This document shows positions 1 through 7,903 of a DNA stretch of 47,593 nucleotides, one piece after another. The DNA is taken from contig NZ_JBBBNV010000031.1 of NCBI RefSeq assembly GCF_037137075.1, positions 1-47,593 of the forward strand. The letters are read 5' to 3'. The notes under the pieces are model-generated. The model did not search any database, was not told the DNA's origin, and worked only from the letters and a program-made list of their open reading frames with translations. Source of the stretch: JBBBNV01 sp037137075 (lineage in GTDB: Bacteria; Bacillota; Bacilli; Paenibacillales; NBRC-103111). Position 1 is the first letter of the stretch, and each line of letters opens with the position of its first letter. A program made the translations under genes and the position numbers.

Positions 1-81
1 CAATTCGCCCGCCCCTTGAGTAAAGAGGAGAAGCGCGTGTTGGCCAGTCTCGGTTTGGATGAATCGGTTTACCTCGGCTAA
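1..81 (+). CDS. 3' end of an unidentified protein gene
   Basis: An open frame enters from the left edge and ends with TAA at 79-81, giving a 26-residue C-terminus (QFARPLSKEEKRVL...ESVYLG). The tail is charged and helix-like and I do not recognise the family. It is coding only by inference, because the frame is open from base 1 and an imperfect hairpin follows at 99-128. It converges on tyrS. Confidence 0.45.
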   Translation, partial: QFARPLSKEEKRVLASLGLDESVYLG

Positions 82-98
82 CTGAATCGACTTGCCTC

Positions 99-128
99 AG
101 CGATGGTGTTGCTTCTGAAGCCATCGCT
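99..128 (+). terminator. Weak hairpin after the truncated first gene
   Basis: AGCGATGG at 99-106 pairs perfectly with CCATCGCT at 121-128 around a 14-base loop. No T-run follows, so it may be only a weak terminator or an mRNA 3' end structure. Confidence 0.3.
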
Positions 129-213
129 ACACGCGTTTAACGGCTTGCTGACCCCCAAAAAAGCCATTCGCTACCACATGATCAGGGTGCGGAATGTGAG
201 GCATAAACAAAAA

Positions 214-251
214 CCGCCGAAGCTGAACGAATGCTCGTCCAATTTCGGCAG
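214..251 (-). terminator. Terminator of tyrS
   Basis: CCGCCGAA at 214-221 pairs with TTCGGCAG at 244-251 (one mismatch). On the minus strand the stem is followed by TTTTTG, about 40 bases past the tyrS stop. CTTTTTC on the plus side means it may act in both directions. Confidence 0.65.
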
Positions 252-291
252 TCCTTTTTCAGATTCATCGGCTTAACGCCGGGATAAGATC

Positions 292-1566
292 CTATGCAAG
301 CTTAATTTTGACAAATTTCCGCTTCCCTACTTGAAGCACGTCCCCGTCCTGAGGTACAATCTCGCTCATCGGATCCGTCAGCTTCTCTTCGTTCAGCTTT
401 ACGGCACCTTGGGTAATGCTGCGGCGGGCTTCCCCGTTGGAGGCTTGAAGGTTTAGCGTCACCAGCAGCTTCACCAGACGAATGCTTCCATTCTCCAGCT
501 CTGCAGCAGGCAGCACGGCTTCTTCAATATCTTCAGGCAGCGCGCGCTGCTGGAAGACGGTTACGAAATGGTTTTGCGCCTCATCAGCGGCGGCTTGCCC
601 ATGGTACATCCGCACCAGCGTGTACGCCAGCTTCATTTTTGCATCACGAGGGTGGGCCGTGCCGTCCTGCAAGCCTTGGCGCAGCTGCTCCAGCTCCTCG
701 CCGCCAATGTCTGTGGCCAGCTCATAGTACTTGGTCATCAGCTCATCCGGAATCGACATGGCTTTTCCGTAGATTTGATTCGGCTCCTCATCGATACCGA
801 TGTAGTTGCCAAGGCTTTTGCTCATTTTGTTAACGCCATCCAGACCCTCGATCAACGGCATCATAATGGCCACTTGGGTAGGCTGCCCGTATTCCTTTTG
901 CAGTGTCCGCCCCATTAACAGGTTGAACTTCTGGTCGGTTCCGCCCAGCTCCACATCGCTTTGCAGTGCCACGGAATCATATCCCTGCATCAACGGGTAG
1001 AAAAATTCATGAATATGAATCGGCAGGCCGGAGCTGTACCGTTTGCTGAAATCATCCCGCTCCAGCATCCGCGCTACCGTAACCTTCGCGGCCAGCTCCA
1101 CCACATCGGCAAACTTCAGCGGACTTAACCATTCCGCGTTATACACCACTCGGGTTTTCTCCGGATCGAGCAGCTTGAAAATTTGCTTCTTGTAGGTTTC
1201 GGCGTTGCGTTTGACATCTTCTTCCGTCAGCTGCTTGCGGGTTTCCGACTTGCCGGTCGGATCTCCGATTCGCCCTGTGAAATCACCGATAAGCAGGAGC
1301 ACTTGATGTCCGAATTCCTGGAACTGGCGCAGCTTGTGCAGCACCACCGTATGGCCGACATGGATATCCGGCGCGGACGGATCGAGCCCGAGCTTGATTT
1401 TTAAAGGCTCGCCTGTGACGACAGATTTCGCCAGCTTCAGCTTTAATTCCTCTTCCGGTACAATCTCCACCGCCCCACGGCGAATGACGGCAAGCTGGTG
1501 CTCCACCTCTTGCTGCTGGGCTGCAGTCAGCTGTTCCCATTTCAGTTCTTTTGCTGCTTCACTCAT
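292..1566 (-). CDS. tyrS: Tyrosine--tRNA ligase
   Basis: Charges tRNA-Tyr with tyrosine in the cytosol. The 424-residue protein has the class I HIGH-type motif HVGH at residues 69-72, the KMSKS loop at 247-251, and a C-terminal S4-like RNA-binding region from about 355 onward. The block LDPSAPDIHVGH followed by IGDFTGRIGDP fits the TyrZ-like subgroup better than the classical Bacillus TyrS type (LHIGH). The ATG at 1564-1566 was chosen because GGAGG sits just upstream and homology begins there. The open frame extends further only because the T-box leader happens to be open. Expression should respond to uncharged tRNA-Tyr through the leader. Confidence 0.96.
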   Translation of the reverse strand: MSEAAKELKWEQLTAAQQQEVEHQLAVIRRGAVEIVPEEELKLKLAKSVVTGEPLKIKLGLDPSAPDIHVGHTVVLHKLRQFQEFGHQVLLLIGDFTGRIGDPTGKSETRKQLTEEDVKRNAETYKKQIFKLLDPEKTRVVYNAEWLSPLKFADVVELAAKVTVARMLERDDFSKRYSSGLPIHIHEFFYPLMQGYDSVALQSDVELGGTDQKFNLLMGRTLQKEYGQPTQVAIMMPLIEGLDGVNKMSKSLGNYIGIDEEPNQIYGKAMSIPDELMTKYYELATDIGGEELEQLRQGLQDGTAHPRDAKMKLAYTLVRMYHGQAAADEAQNHFVTVFQQRALPEDIEEAVLPAAELENGSIRLVKLLVTLNLQASNGEARRSITQGAVKLNEEKLTDPMSEIVPQDGDVLQVGKRKFVKIKLA

Positions 1567-1587
1567 GTGTATACCTCCTCCAGAAAA

Positions 1588-1931
1588 TAAAAAAAGCCCC
1601 CGTCCCAAAAAGGGACGAGAAGCTGTTCTCGCGATACCACCCTTATTGAAACCGGAGCCTGCTGTATAAACAGCCGCATACATGTCCATGACAGACGTCT
1701 TGGATCTAAAACCGGTTTCCACCTCAGAAGCTGTAACGGTGCCACCGTAATAAAAGCTACTGACGGTACTAAAACCAGGCTCGCCTGTCTTGATACCGTG
1801 TTCCCCTTTTCTGCTCCGGATTGTATTTGGAAATCAGGCATGTACCGGTTTGCACCCCCACCGGCTCTCTGAAAGCAATGCATTTGATTTCTACTTGTAT
1901 CCTTCGTTGCATTTCCTTGTGATTCAGTTTA
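1588..1931 (-). promoter_or_regulatory. Tyrosine T-box leader of tyrS
   Basis: The minus-strand leader carries the T-box core AAGGGTGGTATCGCG (plus 1630-1644). It is followed by an intrinsic terminator with CGTCCC/GGGACG arms (1601-1617) and a T-run at 1588-1595. Upstream, a Stem I-like segment has the AGAGAGCCGGT and GCAAACCGGTA blocks. A UAC tyrosine codon lies at 1823-1825, just before the conserved GGAGC-type sequence, and is the likely specifier. Uncharged tRNA-Tyr would pair at the specifier and the TGGT of the T-box to favour antitermination. The 5' end is estimated from the promoter. Confidence 0.93.
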
Positions 1932-1937
1932 CACCAT

Positions 1938-1967
1938 TTTATATCATAAACCGACATATGAAGTCAA
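1938..1967 (-). promoter_or_regulatory. Sigma-A promoter for tyrS leader
   Basis: On the minus strand TTGACT (1962-1967) and TATAAA (1938-1943) are separated by 18 bases, immediately upstream of the T-box leader. Confidence 0.75.
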
Positions 1968-1974
1968 ACCTGTT

Positions 1975-2004
1975 TTTACCGTTCCGCGTCTTTTATGGTA
2001 TAAT
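1975..2004 (+). promoter_or_regulatory. Probable promoter of the PBP gene
   Basis: A perfect TATAAT lies at 1999-2004, with a weak -35 TTTACC at 1975-1980 (18-base spacer). The mRNA leader would be only about 20 bases. The -35 boxes of this and the tyrS promoter are back to back, 7 bases apart. Confidence 0.6.
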
Positions 2005-2032
2005 TGTGCTTGTTCATTAAGGAGGACGATTC

Positions 2033-5000
2033 ATGAAAAAAGGAACTATGCGCAGCATCGGCCGCGGCCTGTGGTTCACGATTAAATGGGCGGTTGTGTT
2101 CGCGATTGTATTCGGTTTTCTCGGAGCCGGCATCGCCTTTGGCTACGTCAGCGCCCTCGTGAAAGACGATCCTGTCCGAAGCCGGGATGAAATCATGCAA
2201 AAAATGGAGGAAAATTCTTATACCGGCTTCGCCTATTTTCGCGACGATACGGTCATCGGACAGCTGCGTTCCGAAGAAGACCGGCGCGTTCTGACACTGG
2301 AGGAAATTCCCCCTCAGGTCAAGGATGCGTTTCTGGCTATTGAGGACAATGATTTTTATGAGCATCCGGGGGTAGATGTAGCTGGCTTGTTCCGGGCCGT
2401 GAAGCAGCGTCTGCTGCATGAGAACGTGCAGACCGGGGGAAGCACAATTACCCAGCAGCTCGCCCGCCGTGTATTTTTAAGCCTCGACCGGACAGACAGC
2501 CGGAAATTCAAAGAAATTTTCTTGTCGCTGCGTCTGGAACGGGTGATGACCAAGAATGAAATTTTTCTGCACTACTTGACCAAGATCCCTTTTGGCAATG
2601 GATCCAGCGGCTATAATTTATACGGAGTTAAAGCTGCGGCAAAAGGTATTTTTAATATCGATGATCTAAGCCAGCTGAATATTGCCCAATCCGCCTACTT
2701 GGCCGGGCTTCCGCAGCAGCCGAGCACTTATTCCGCTTATACGAGCAAGGGTGAATTTGACGAAACGGCCATTAAGAAGGCCATTACCCGTCAGCAGCTG
2801 GTGCTGAAGCGGATGCAGGAGATTGGAACGCTCACGCCTGCGCAGTATCAGGAAGCGCTCGCCTTCGACATCCGTTCTGCCATGGCGGCTCCAAGCCGGA
2901 AGGCATACAGCACGTACCCGTTCCTGATGCTGGAAACGGAGCGGCAAGCCGCCGATATTTTACTCCGCCAGCAAAACGAGAACACGGCCAGCATGAAAGC
3001 ATCCGAATACAACGAGGCCATGAAGGATGCGCGGGACCAGCTTCTTCGGGGCGGATACAAGGTATACACCACCATTGACAAAACCATTTACGACGAAATG
3101 AAGGCCATCGGGGAAAATAAAGCGAATTTCGCGCCCGATGACGCGACCAAAGGAATGGAGCAGCTCGGCGCCATCATGATTGAGAACAAGACCGGCGCTA
3201 TTCTCGGCATGATTGAAGGCCGGGATTTCTATACGGAGCAGATGAACCATGCCACACAAATGCAGCGGCAGCCAGGTTCAACCATGAAGCCGATTGCGGC
3301 CTATTTGCCAGCCATCGAGAAAGGCACAGTCCAGCCGGCTACAATTATTGATGACGTGCCCATCGTGCTGAAGGACGGGGCAAAGGGTGTCCATTTGCCG
3401 GAGAACTGGGACTACAAGTATCATGGTCTCGTAACGGCCCGGACAGCACTGGAGCAGTCCTACAACATTCCGGCCATTAAGGTTTTCCTTCAGGATGTCG
3501 GCATCAAGGAAGGATGGGACTTTACCCGCAAGCTCGGCATCACGTCCATTACCGACGATGATTATAAATATGCCCAAACCGGGGTTATCGGCGGACTGAC
3601 GTATGGGGTTTCGGTGCAGGAACTAACCGGCGCCTATACCTCCATTCCGAACAAGGGCGTTTTCAACCCGCCGTACATGATTCGCAAAATCGTCGATGCT
3701 GCCGGCAAAACCGTGTATGAACAGGATCACAAACCGGTTACCGCCTTCTCCGAGGAGACAGCGTACATTATGTATGACATGCTTCGTTCTGTGGTCACCT
3801 CTGGAACAGCTGCAGACCTGCCGAAAACGTTTAAGCACTACAGCAAGGTGTATACAGCCGGTAAAACAGGGTCAACCCAGGATGATGCCGATGCCTGGTA
3901 CATGGGCTTTACCAATGACGTCACCCTGGGCGTCTGGGTCGGCTATGAGCAAATGAAATACACCCTCTCCAAAAAAAGCTGCCCATGGGCCGTAGGCTGC
4001 GGCACGCAGCGGGCCAAGCAGATTTGGGCGAAGGTTATGGATGCTGCCATCGATAAAGCTCCGAAAGTCTTTGCCAACCAGCGAAAAACGCCTCGCCCAA
4101 GCGGCGTCATTGACGTGACCGTATCTTCGTATTCGGGCAAGCTTCCGAACGAAAATACCTCTCAGGCGGGCAAGGTACAAACGGACATATTCAACAAGAA
4201 ATTCGCGCCGACCGAGGAAGACAATGTACTCGTAAAAGCCAAATATGTGACCTACAACGGGATTCATTACCTGGCTAATCCTGCAACTCCGGATGACATG
4301 GTTCAGGAGAAAGTCATGATTAAACGGGACCCGCCGTTATCTGTGCTGATGAAAGAGGTCGAGGCTGCGCTGCAAAAAGTTCCGGCCAGCAGCAGAAAAC
4401 CGCTCAGCCACTATTATCCGACCGATATGGAGCAGGATGCCCCTGTATCGGATGACCCGCGCAGCGATGACGGCAGCCCGCCGCCGCCGCCAACGGATCT
4501 GAGTTTGACGCATACCGGCGACAAATTCAACATCACCTTCAAGCCGATCGAAACAGCCGATGTTGTCGGATACCGGTTATATCGCTCGGATAATATGGGC
4601 CCGCTGAAGAAAGAGAATGGCAAAGTGATTTTCACCGGCGGAACGCCGACCTTTGAGGATACAGCAGCGGCCGGGACAGTTGCGGCTTACAGCGTCACCG
4701 CCGTAGACATCGCAGGAAACGAATCGGCCAAAAGCAAAGTCATCTACAGCGATAACCGGGCCAGCGGCGATGCGCCGCTCCTTCCGCCGCTTGATACAGG
4801 CGGCCCAGGAAGCCTGGGACTGCCGGACAACGAAGCAGGGCAGCCTCAAGGCCAGAACACCGGAGGTACAGGAAGCAATCCGGGTACTGGAGGAAAAACC
4901 AAAACAGCCCCGAGTTCTCCTGGCGGACTTACGATTGCGCCTAAGGGTGCAGCCGTCGTCGTGAGCTGGAAAGCAAATGCATCTGCAGAAGGGGTTACCC

Positions 5001-5179
5001 GTTACGAGCTATACTTCAGCGAAACCGAAAACGGAACCTACCGTAAGCTTCATTCTTCAAGCACAACCAGCATTACATATTATGCCGCTGTTGCTAACGG
5101 CTGGTACCGGCTCGTCGCAATCAATGACAACGGCACCTCTCAGCCATCTTCGTCCATTTATTACACATCAAGCCAATAG
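2033..5179 (+). CDS. Class A penicillin-binding protein with FN3 tail (PBP1-type)
   Basis: Bifunctional peptidoglycan synthase (1048 aa). It has a short cytoplasmic N-terminus and a single membrane anchor at about residues 16-42. A GT51 glycosyltransferase domain follows, with the EDNDFYEH motif from residue 104 and the GGSTITQQL block. The transpeptidase domain has STMK (Ser416), SYN (Ser476) and KTG (Lys611). The C-terminus adds a Pro-rich linker and two fibronectin type III-like modules (about 818-905 and 958-1048), separated by a Gly/Pro/Thr-rich spacer. Known family: polymerises lipid II and cross-links stem peptides outside the membrane. ATG 2033 follows AGGAGG at a good distance. A strong terminator ends the transcript. 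Confidence 0.95.
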   Translation: MKKGTMRSIGRGLWFTIKWAVVFAIVFGFLGAGIAFGYVSALVKDDPVRSRDEIMQKMEENSYTGFAYFRDDTVIGQLRSEEDRRVLTLEEIPPQVKDAFLAIEDNDFYEHPGVDVAGLFRAVKQRLLHENVQTGGSTITQQLARRVFLSLDRTDSRKFKEIFLSLRLERVMTKNEIFLHYLTKIPFGNGSSGYNLYGVKAAAKGIFNIDDLSQLNIAQSAYLAGLPQQPSTYSAYTSKGEFDETAIKKAITRQQLVLKRMQEIGTLTPAQYQEALAFDIRSAMAAPSRKAYSTYPFLMLETERQAADILLRQQNENTASMKASEYNEAMKDARDQLLRGGYKVYTTIDKTIYDEMKAIGENKANFAPDDATKGMEQLGAIMIENKTGAILGMIEGRDFYTEQMNHATQMQRQPGSTMKPIAAYLPAIEKGTVQPATIIDDVPIVLKDGAKGVHLPENWDYKYHGLVTARTALEQSYNIPAIKVFLQDVGIKEGWDFTRKLGITSITDDDYKYAQTGVIGGLTYGVSVQELTGAYTSIPNKGVFNPPYMIRKIVDAAGKTVYEQDHKPVTAFSEETAYIMYDMLRSVVTSGTAADLPKTFKHYSKVYTAGKTGSTQDDADAWYMGFTNDVTLGVWVGYEQMKYTLSKKSCPWAVGCGTQRAKQIWAKVMDAAIDKAPKVFANQRKTPRPSGVIDVTVSSYSGKLPNENTSQAGKVQTDIFNKKFAPTEEDNVLVKAKYVTYNGIHYLANPATPDDMVQEKVMIKRDPPLSVLMKEVEAALQKVPASSRKPLSHYYPTDMEQDAPVSDDPRSDDGSPPPPPTDLSLTHTGDKFNITFKPIETADVVGYRLYRSDNMGPLKKENGKVIFTGGTPTFEDTAAAGTVAAYSVTAVDIAGNESAKSKVIYSDNRASGDAPLLPPLDTGGPGSLGLPDNEAGQPQGQNTGGTGSNPGTGGKTKTAPSSPGGLTIAPKGAAVVVSWKANASAEGVTRYELYFSETENGTYRKLHSSSTTSITYYAAVANGWYRLVAINDNGTSQPSSSIYYTSSQ

Positions 5180-5228
5180 ACAGATGGCGTGAAGCCAGCC
5201 AACAACTGAAGTTGCCTCTGTAACAGCT

Positions 5229-5268
5229 AAAATCCCCCTTTGCAGCCATGGCTGCAAAGGGGGATTTT
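5229..5268. terminator. Bidirectional terminator between PBP gene and acsA
   Basis: A perfect 40-base palindrome centred on CCATGG, with AAAATCCCCC at one end and GGGGGATTTT at the other, lies between the convergent PBP gene and acsA. It is flanked by T-rich sequence on both strands. Confidence 0.88.
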
Positions 5269-5306
5269 GTATAAGTAAGCATCAATTACCCGATCGATGG
5301 ATAACC

Positions 5307-7025
5307 TTAATCTTCCAGTGTCGACAGATCACCTACAGGCAGGTTTAGCTCCCACGCCTTGAGGACACGCCGCATAATTTTTCCGCTGCGTGTTTTGGGC
5401 AGCTTATCCTTAAATTCGATTTCCCGGGGAGCGGCATGAGCCGAGAGCCCTTCTTTCACGAATTTGGAGATTTCGGCCTTCAGCTCATCGGAGGCGGTAA
5501 AGCCCTGCCGGAGGGAAATAAATGCTTTAATAATCTCACCGCGCATAGTATCAGGCTTGCCGATTACACCCGCTTCAGCAACGGCCGGATGCTCAACTAG
5601 CTTGCTTTCGACCTCGAACGGCCCGATGCGTTCCCCGGATGTATTGATTACATCGTCTACCCGGCCCTGGAACCAGAAATAACCGTCCTCGTCCATGTAA
5701 GCGGAATCTCCGGATACATACCACCCCGGCATCCGGAAGTATTCCTCGTATTTGGCCGGATTATTCCATATCCGCCGCATCATGGAAGGCCATGGTGTTT
5801 GAATCGCCAGGTTGCCCATTTGGTAAGGCGGCAGCTTATTGCCCTGATCATCAAGTATTGCAGCTTCCACCCCCGGAATCGGCCGGCCCATTGAACCGGG
5901 CTTAATCGCCATTTCCGGGTAATTGCAGATCAGGTGCGCCCCGGTCTCCGTCATCCACCACGTATCGTGAATACGCTGTGCGTACACCTTCAAGCCCCAA
6001 CGGACAACCTCCGGATTCAGCGGCTCGCCGACACTGAGCACATGGCGGAGGGACGACAGGTCGAATTGTTTGACAACGTCGTCCCCCGCTCCCATCAGCA
6101 TTCGGAAGGCCGTCGGCGCGCTGTACCATACCGTAACGCGGTATTTTGCAATCGTCTGGTACCAATCCTGCGGACTGAATCGTCCTCCCCGTACGACATT
6201 GGTTGCACCGTTCAGCCAAGGGGCGAAAATCCCGTACGAAGTACCGGTCACCCAGCCTGGATCCGCAGTACACCAGTACACGTCGTCCTCCCGCAAATCA
6301 AGCACGGTCTTACCGGTATAATACTGCTGAATCATGGCATTGTGAACATGAAACACGCCCTTCGGCTTCCCTGTGGAACCGGACGTGTAGTGAATGATTA
6401 AGCCGTCCTCCCGGTCGACCCATTCGATCTCAAGCTCATCCGCAGCCGCAGCCATTTCCGCGTGAAAATCAACCTGGCCGTCCTGCAAATCGATATTTTC
6501 CCCGACCAAAATAATATGCTTCAGCGCAGGCAAATCCGACGCAGGAATACGCGGCAGCAGCGCCGGGGTCGTAACGATTGCAACGGCTTCGCTGTCCTCC
6601 AGGCGGTCACGCACCGCAGTTTCCATAAAGGCTTCAAATAAAGGGCCTACGACCGCGCCAATCTTAATCGTTCCCAGCAGCGAGAAATATAGCTCAGGTG
6701 AACGAGGCATAAAGATAAAGACACGGTCGCCCTTACAGACGCCGAGCTTGCGCAGCACGTTGCCGAATTGGTTCGATTTGCGCTTCATCTCATCAAAGGT
6801 ATACTGCTCCTGACGCTGCTGATCGCTGTAGTAAAGGGCGACTTTGTGCTGTCTTGCTCCTTCTGTATGGCGGTCAATCGCCTCATAGGCTAAATTGACT
6901 TTGTTGGTATGGTGCCAAGTGAATTCGCTTTCAATATCCTCAAAGCGAAAACCTTCTCGAGCTTCTTCATACTTCCCCAGGTTCGATTGTTGTGCCGTTG
7001 CGGGTATTACTTGTTCCTCCATCAT
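5307..7025 (-). CDS. acsA: Acetyl-CoA synthetase
   Basis: Converts acetate, ATP and CoA to acetyl-CoA in the cytosol for growth on acetate and salvage of overflow acetate. The 572-aa product matches Bacillus AcsA closely in length and sequence as I recall it. It has the AMP-binding P-loop YTSGSTGKPKG, the adenylate-forming core and WYVSGDSAYMDEDGYFWFQG. The C-terminal PKTRSGKIMRR carries the catalytic lysine that protein acetylation normally targets. The start is ATG 7023-7025 (an adjacent ATG at 7020-7022 is equally possible), 8 bases after GGAGG. No acuABC genes adjoin it, unlike in Bacillus. A cre-like site upstream suggests CcpA repression. Confidence 0.96.
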   Translation of the reverse strand: MMEEQVIPATAQQSNLGKYEEAREGFRFEDIESEFTWHHTNKVNLAYEAIDRHTEGARQHKVALYYSDQQRQEQYTFDEMKRKSNQFGNVLRKLGVCKGDRVFIFMPRSPELYFSLLGTIKIGAVVGPLFEAFMETAVRDRLEDSEAVAIVTTPALLPRIPASDLPALKHIILVGENIDLQDGQVDFHAEMAAAADELEIEWVDREDGLIIHYTSGSTGKPKGVFHVHNAMIQQYYTGKTVLDLREDDVYWCTADPGWVTGTSYGIFAPWLNGATNVVRGGRFSPQDWYQTIAKYRVTVWYSAPTAFRMLMGAGDDVVKQFDLSSLRHVLSVGEPLNPEVVRWGLKVYAQRIHDTWWMTETGAHLICNYPEMAIKPGSMGRPIPGVEAAILDDQGNKLPPYQMGNLAIQTPWPSMMRRIWNNPAKYEEYFRMPGWYVSGDSAYMDEDGYFWFQGRVDDVINTSGERIGPFEVESKLVEHPAVAEAGVIGKPDTMRGEIIKAFISLRQGFTASDELKAEISKFVKEGLSAHAAPREIEFKDKLPKTRSGKIMRRVLKAWELNLPVGDLSTLED

Positions 7026-7056
7026 CCTGCTTGCCTCCACCTTCAATAATATGGAA

Positions 7057-7070
7057 TAAAAACGTTTACA
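7057..7070 (-). promoter_or_regulatory. cre-like CcpA operator upstream of acsA
   Basis: The minus-strand 14-mer TGTAAACGTTTTTA fits the cre consensus TGWAANCGNTNWCA with one mismatch and lies about 30 bases before the acsA start. Bacillus acsA is known to be under catabolite repression, and ccpA is encoded two genes away. Confidence 0.6.
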
Positions 7071-7082
7071 TTTCAGGCAAAA

Positions 7083-7121
7083 AGAAAAGGCCATAGCACA
7101 CATTATACCATAGCCTTTTCT
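7083..7121 (-). terminator. Terminator of mtnN
   Basis: AGAAAAGGCCATAG at 7083-7096 pairs with CCATAGCCTTTTCT at 7108-7121 with only G-U-tolerable mismatches. On the minus strand it continues into TTTTCTTTTT, 26 bases after the mtnN stop. Confidence 0.75.
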
Positions 7122-7147
7122 ATGTTCCTATCCTAAGCCTTTATAAT

Positions 7148-7852
7148 TTATTCAATATTTTGTAAAATTTGTTCGATAATCTGATGTGAATTTGCAGAAG
7201 CACGCACTGTAAACTCCGCGAAGTTCACATGCGCAGACCCATCCGCTTTATCTGACATCGAACGAATAATAACAAACGGCACCTTGTTCATCACACAAAC
7301 CTGCGCTACAGCGGCCCCTTCCATCTCCGTGCATGCGCCGCCGAGCTCTTCATACAGCTGCTTCACGGTTTCCCGGCTGGCAATGAACTGGTCTCCGGAC
7401 AATATCCGTCCTTCCAGTGTGCGTCCTTCAAATACCTTACGGCTGCAATCCGCCGCCAGCTTTACCAGCTCAGGCTCAGCCTCGAACACGGACACCTCCG
7501 CAAAAGGGATCGTGCCACGCGGGAAGCCCAGCACGCTTGCATCCATATCATGCTGAATGCAGTCGGTAGAGATGACAATATCTCCGATATCCAAGGACGG
7601 GTCGAGCGCGCCGGCCACCCCTGTAAACAACACAACATCGACTTGAAAGTGGTCCACCAGAAGCTGTGTGCAAACGGCCGCATTTACTTTGCCTACCCCG
7701 CAGCGGCACAAAATTACGTTTTTTCCGGCATATTGTCCCTTGATAAAGGAAATACCCGCTTTTTGTACCGACTCCTGCTGCTCCAGCACCTGCTGCATAA
7801 GCTCGATTTCTTCCTGCATCGCGCCAATTAAACCAATCGTATTCCATTTCAT
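7148..7852 (-). CDS. mtnN: 5'-methylthioadenosine/S-adenosylhomocysteine nucleosidase
   Basis: Cleaves adenine from MTA and SAH in methionine salvage and the activated-methyl cycle. The 234-aa length is typical of the MTAN/PNP-1 fold. Visible blocks are IGAMQEEIELM at the N-terminus, FTGVAGALDPSL, the purine-site CTEMEGAAVAQV and the catalytic-Asp region SMSDKADG. ATG 7850-7852 was chosen after GGGGAAGG; a GTG at 7859-7861 would overlap that site. It lies between ccpA and acsA on the same strand. The ccpA terminator leaves almost no room for a private promoter. Confidence 0.93.
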   Translation of the reverse strand: MKWNTIGLIGAMQEEIELMQQVLEQQESVQKAGISFIKGQYAGKNVILCRCGVGKVNAAVCTQLLVDHFQVDVVLFTGVAGALDPSLDIGDIVISTDCIQHDMDASVLGFPRGTIPFAEVSVFEAEPELVKLAADCSRKVFEGRTLEGRILSGDQFIASRETVKQLYEELGGACTEMEGAAVAQVCVMNKVPFVIIRSMSDKADGSAHVNFAEFTVRASANSHQIIEQILQNIE

Positions 7853-7875
7853 TGCGAACACCTTCCCCTTTCCAC

Positions 7876-7903
7876 AAAAAAAGGCTCAACTTAACGCTGA
7901 GCC
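7876..7903 (-). terminator. Terminator overlapping the ccpA stop codon
   Basis: On the minus strand GGCTCA-N9-TGAGCC is followed by seven T (plus A-run 7876-7882). The ccpA TAA (7891-7893) is in the loop. mtnN starts only 24 bases further on, so this may act as an attenuator. Confidence 0.75.

Noticed and set aside
7083..7121. TATAAT inside the mtnN terminator loop as an acsA promoter
   Set aside because: No -35 at a workable distance; the sequence is explained by the terminator loop.
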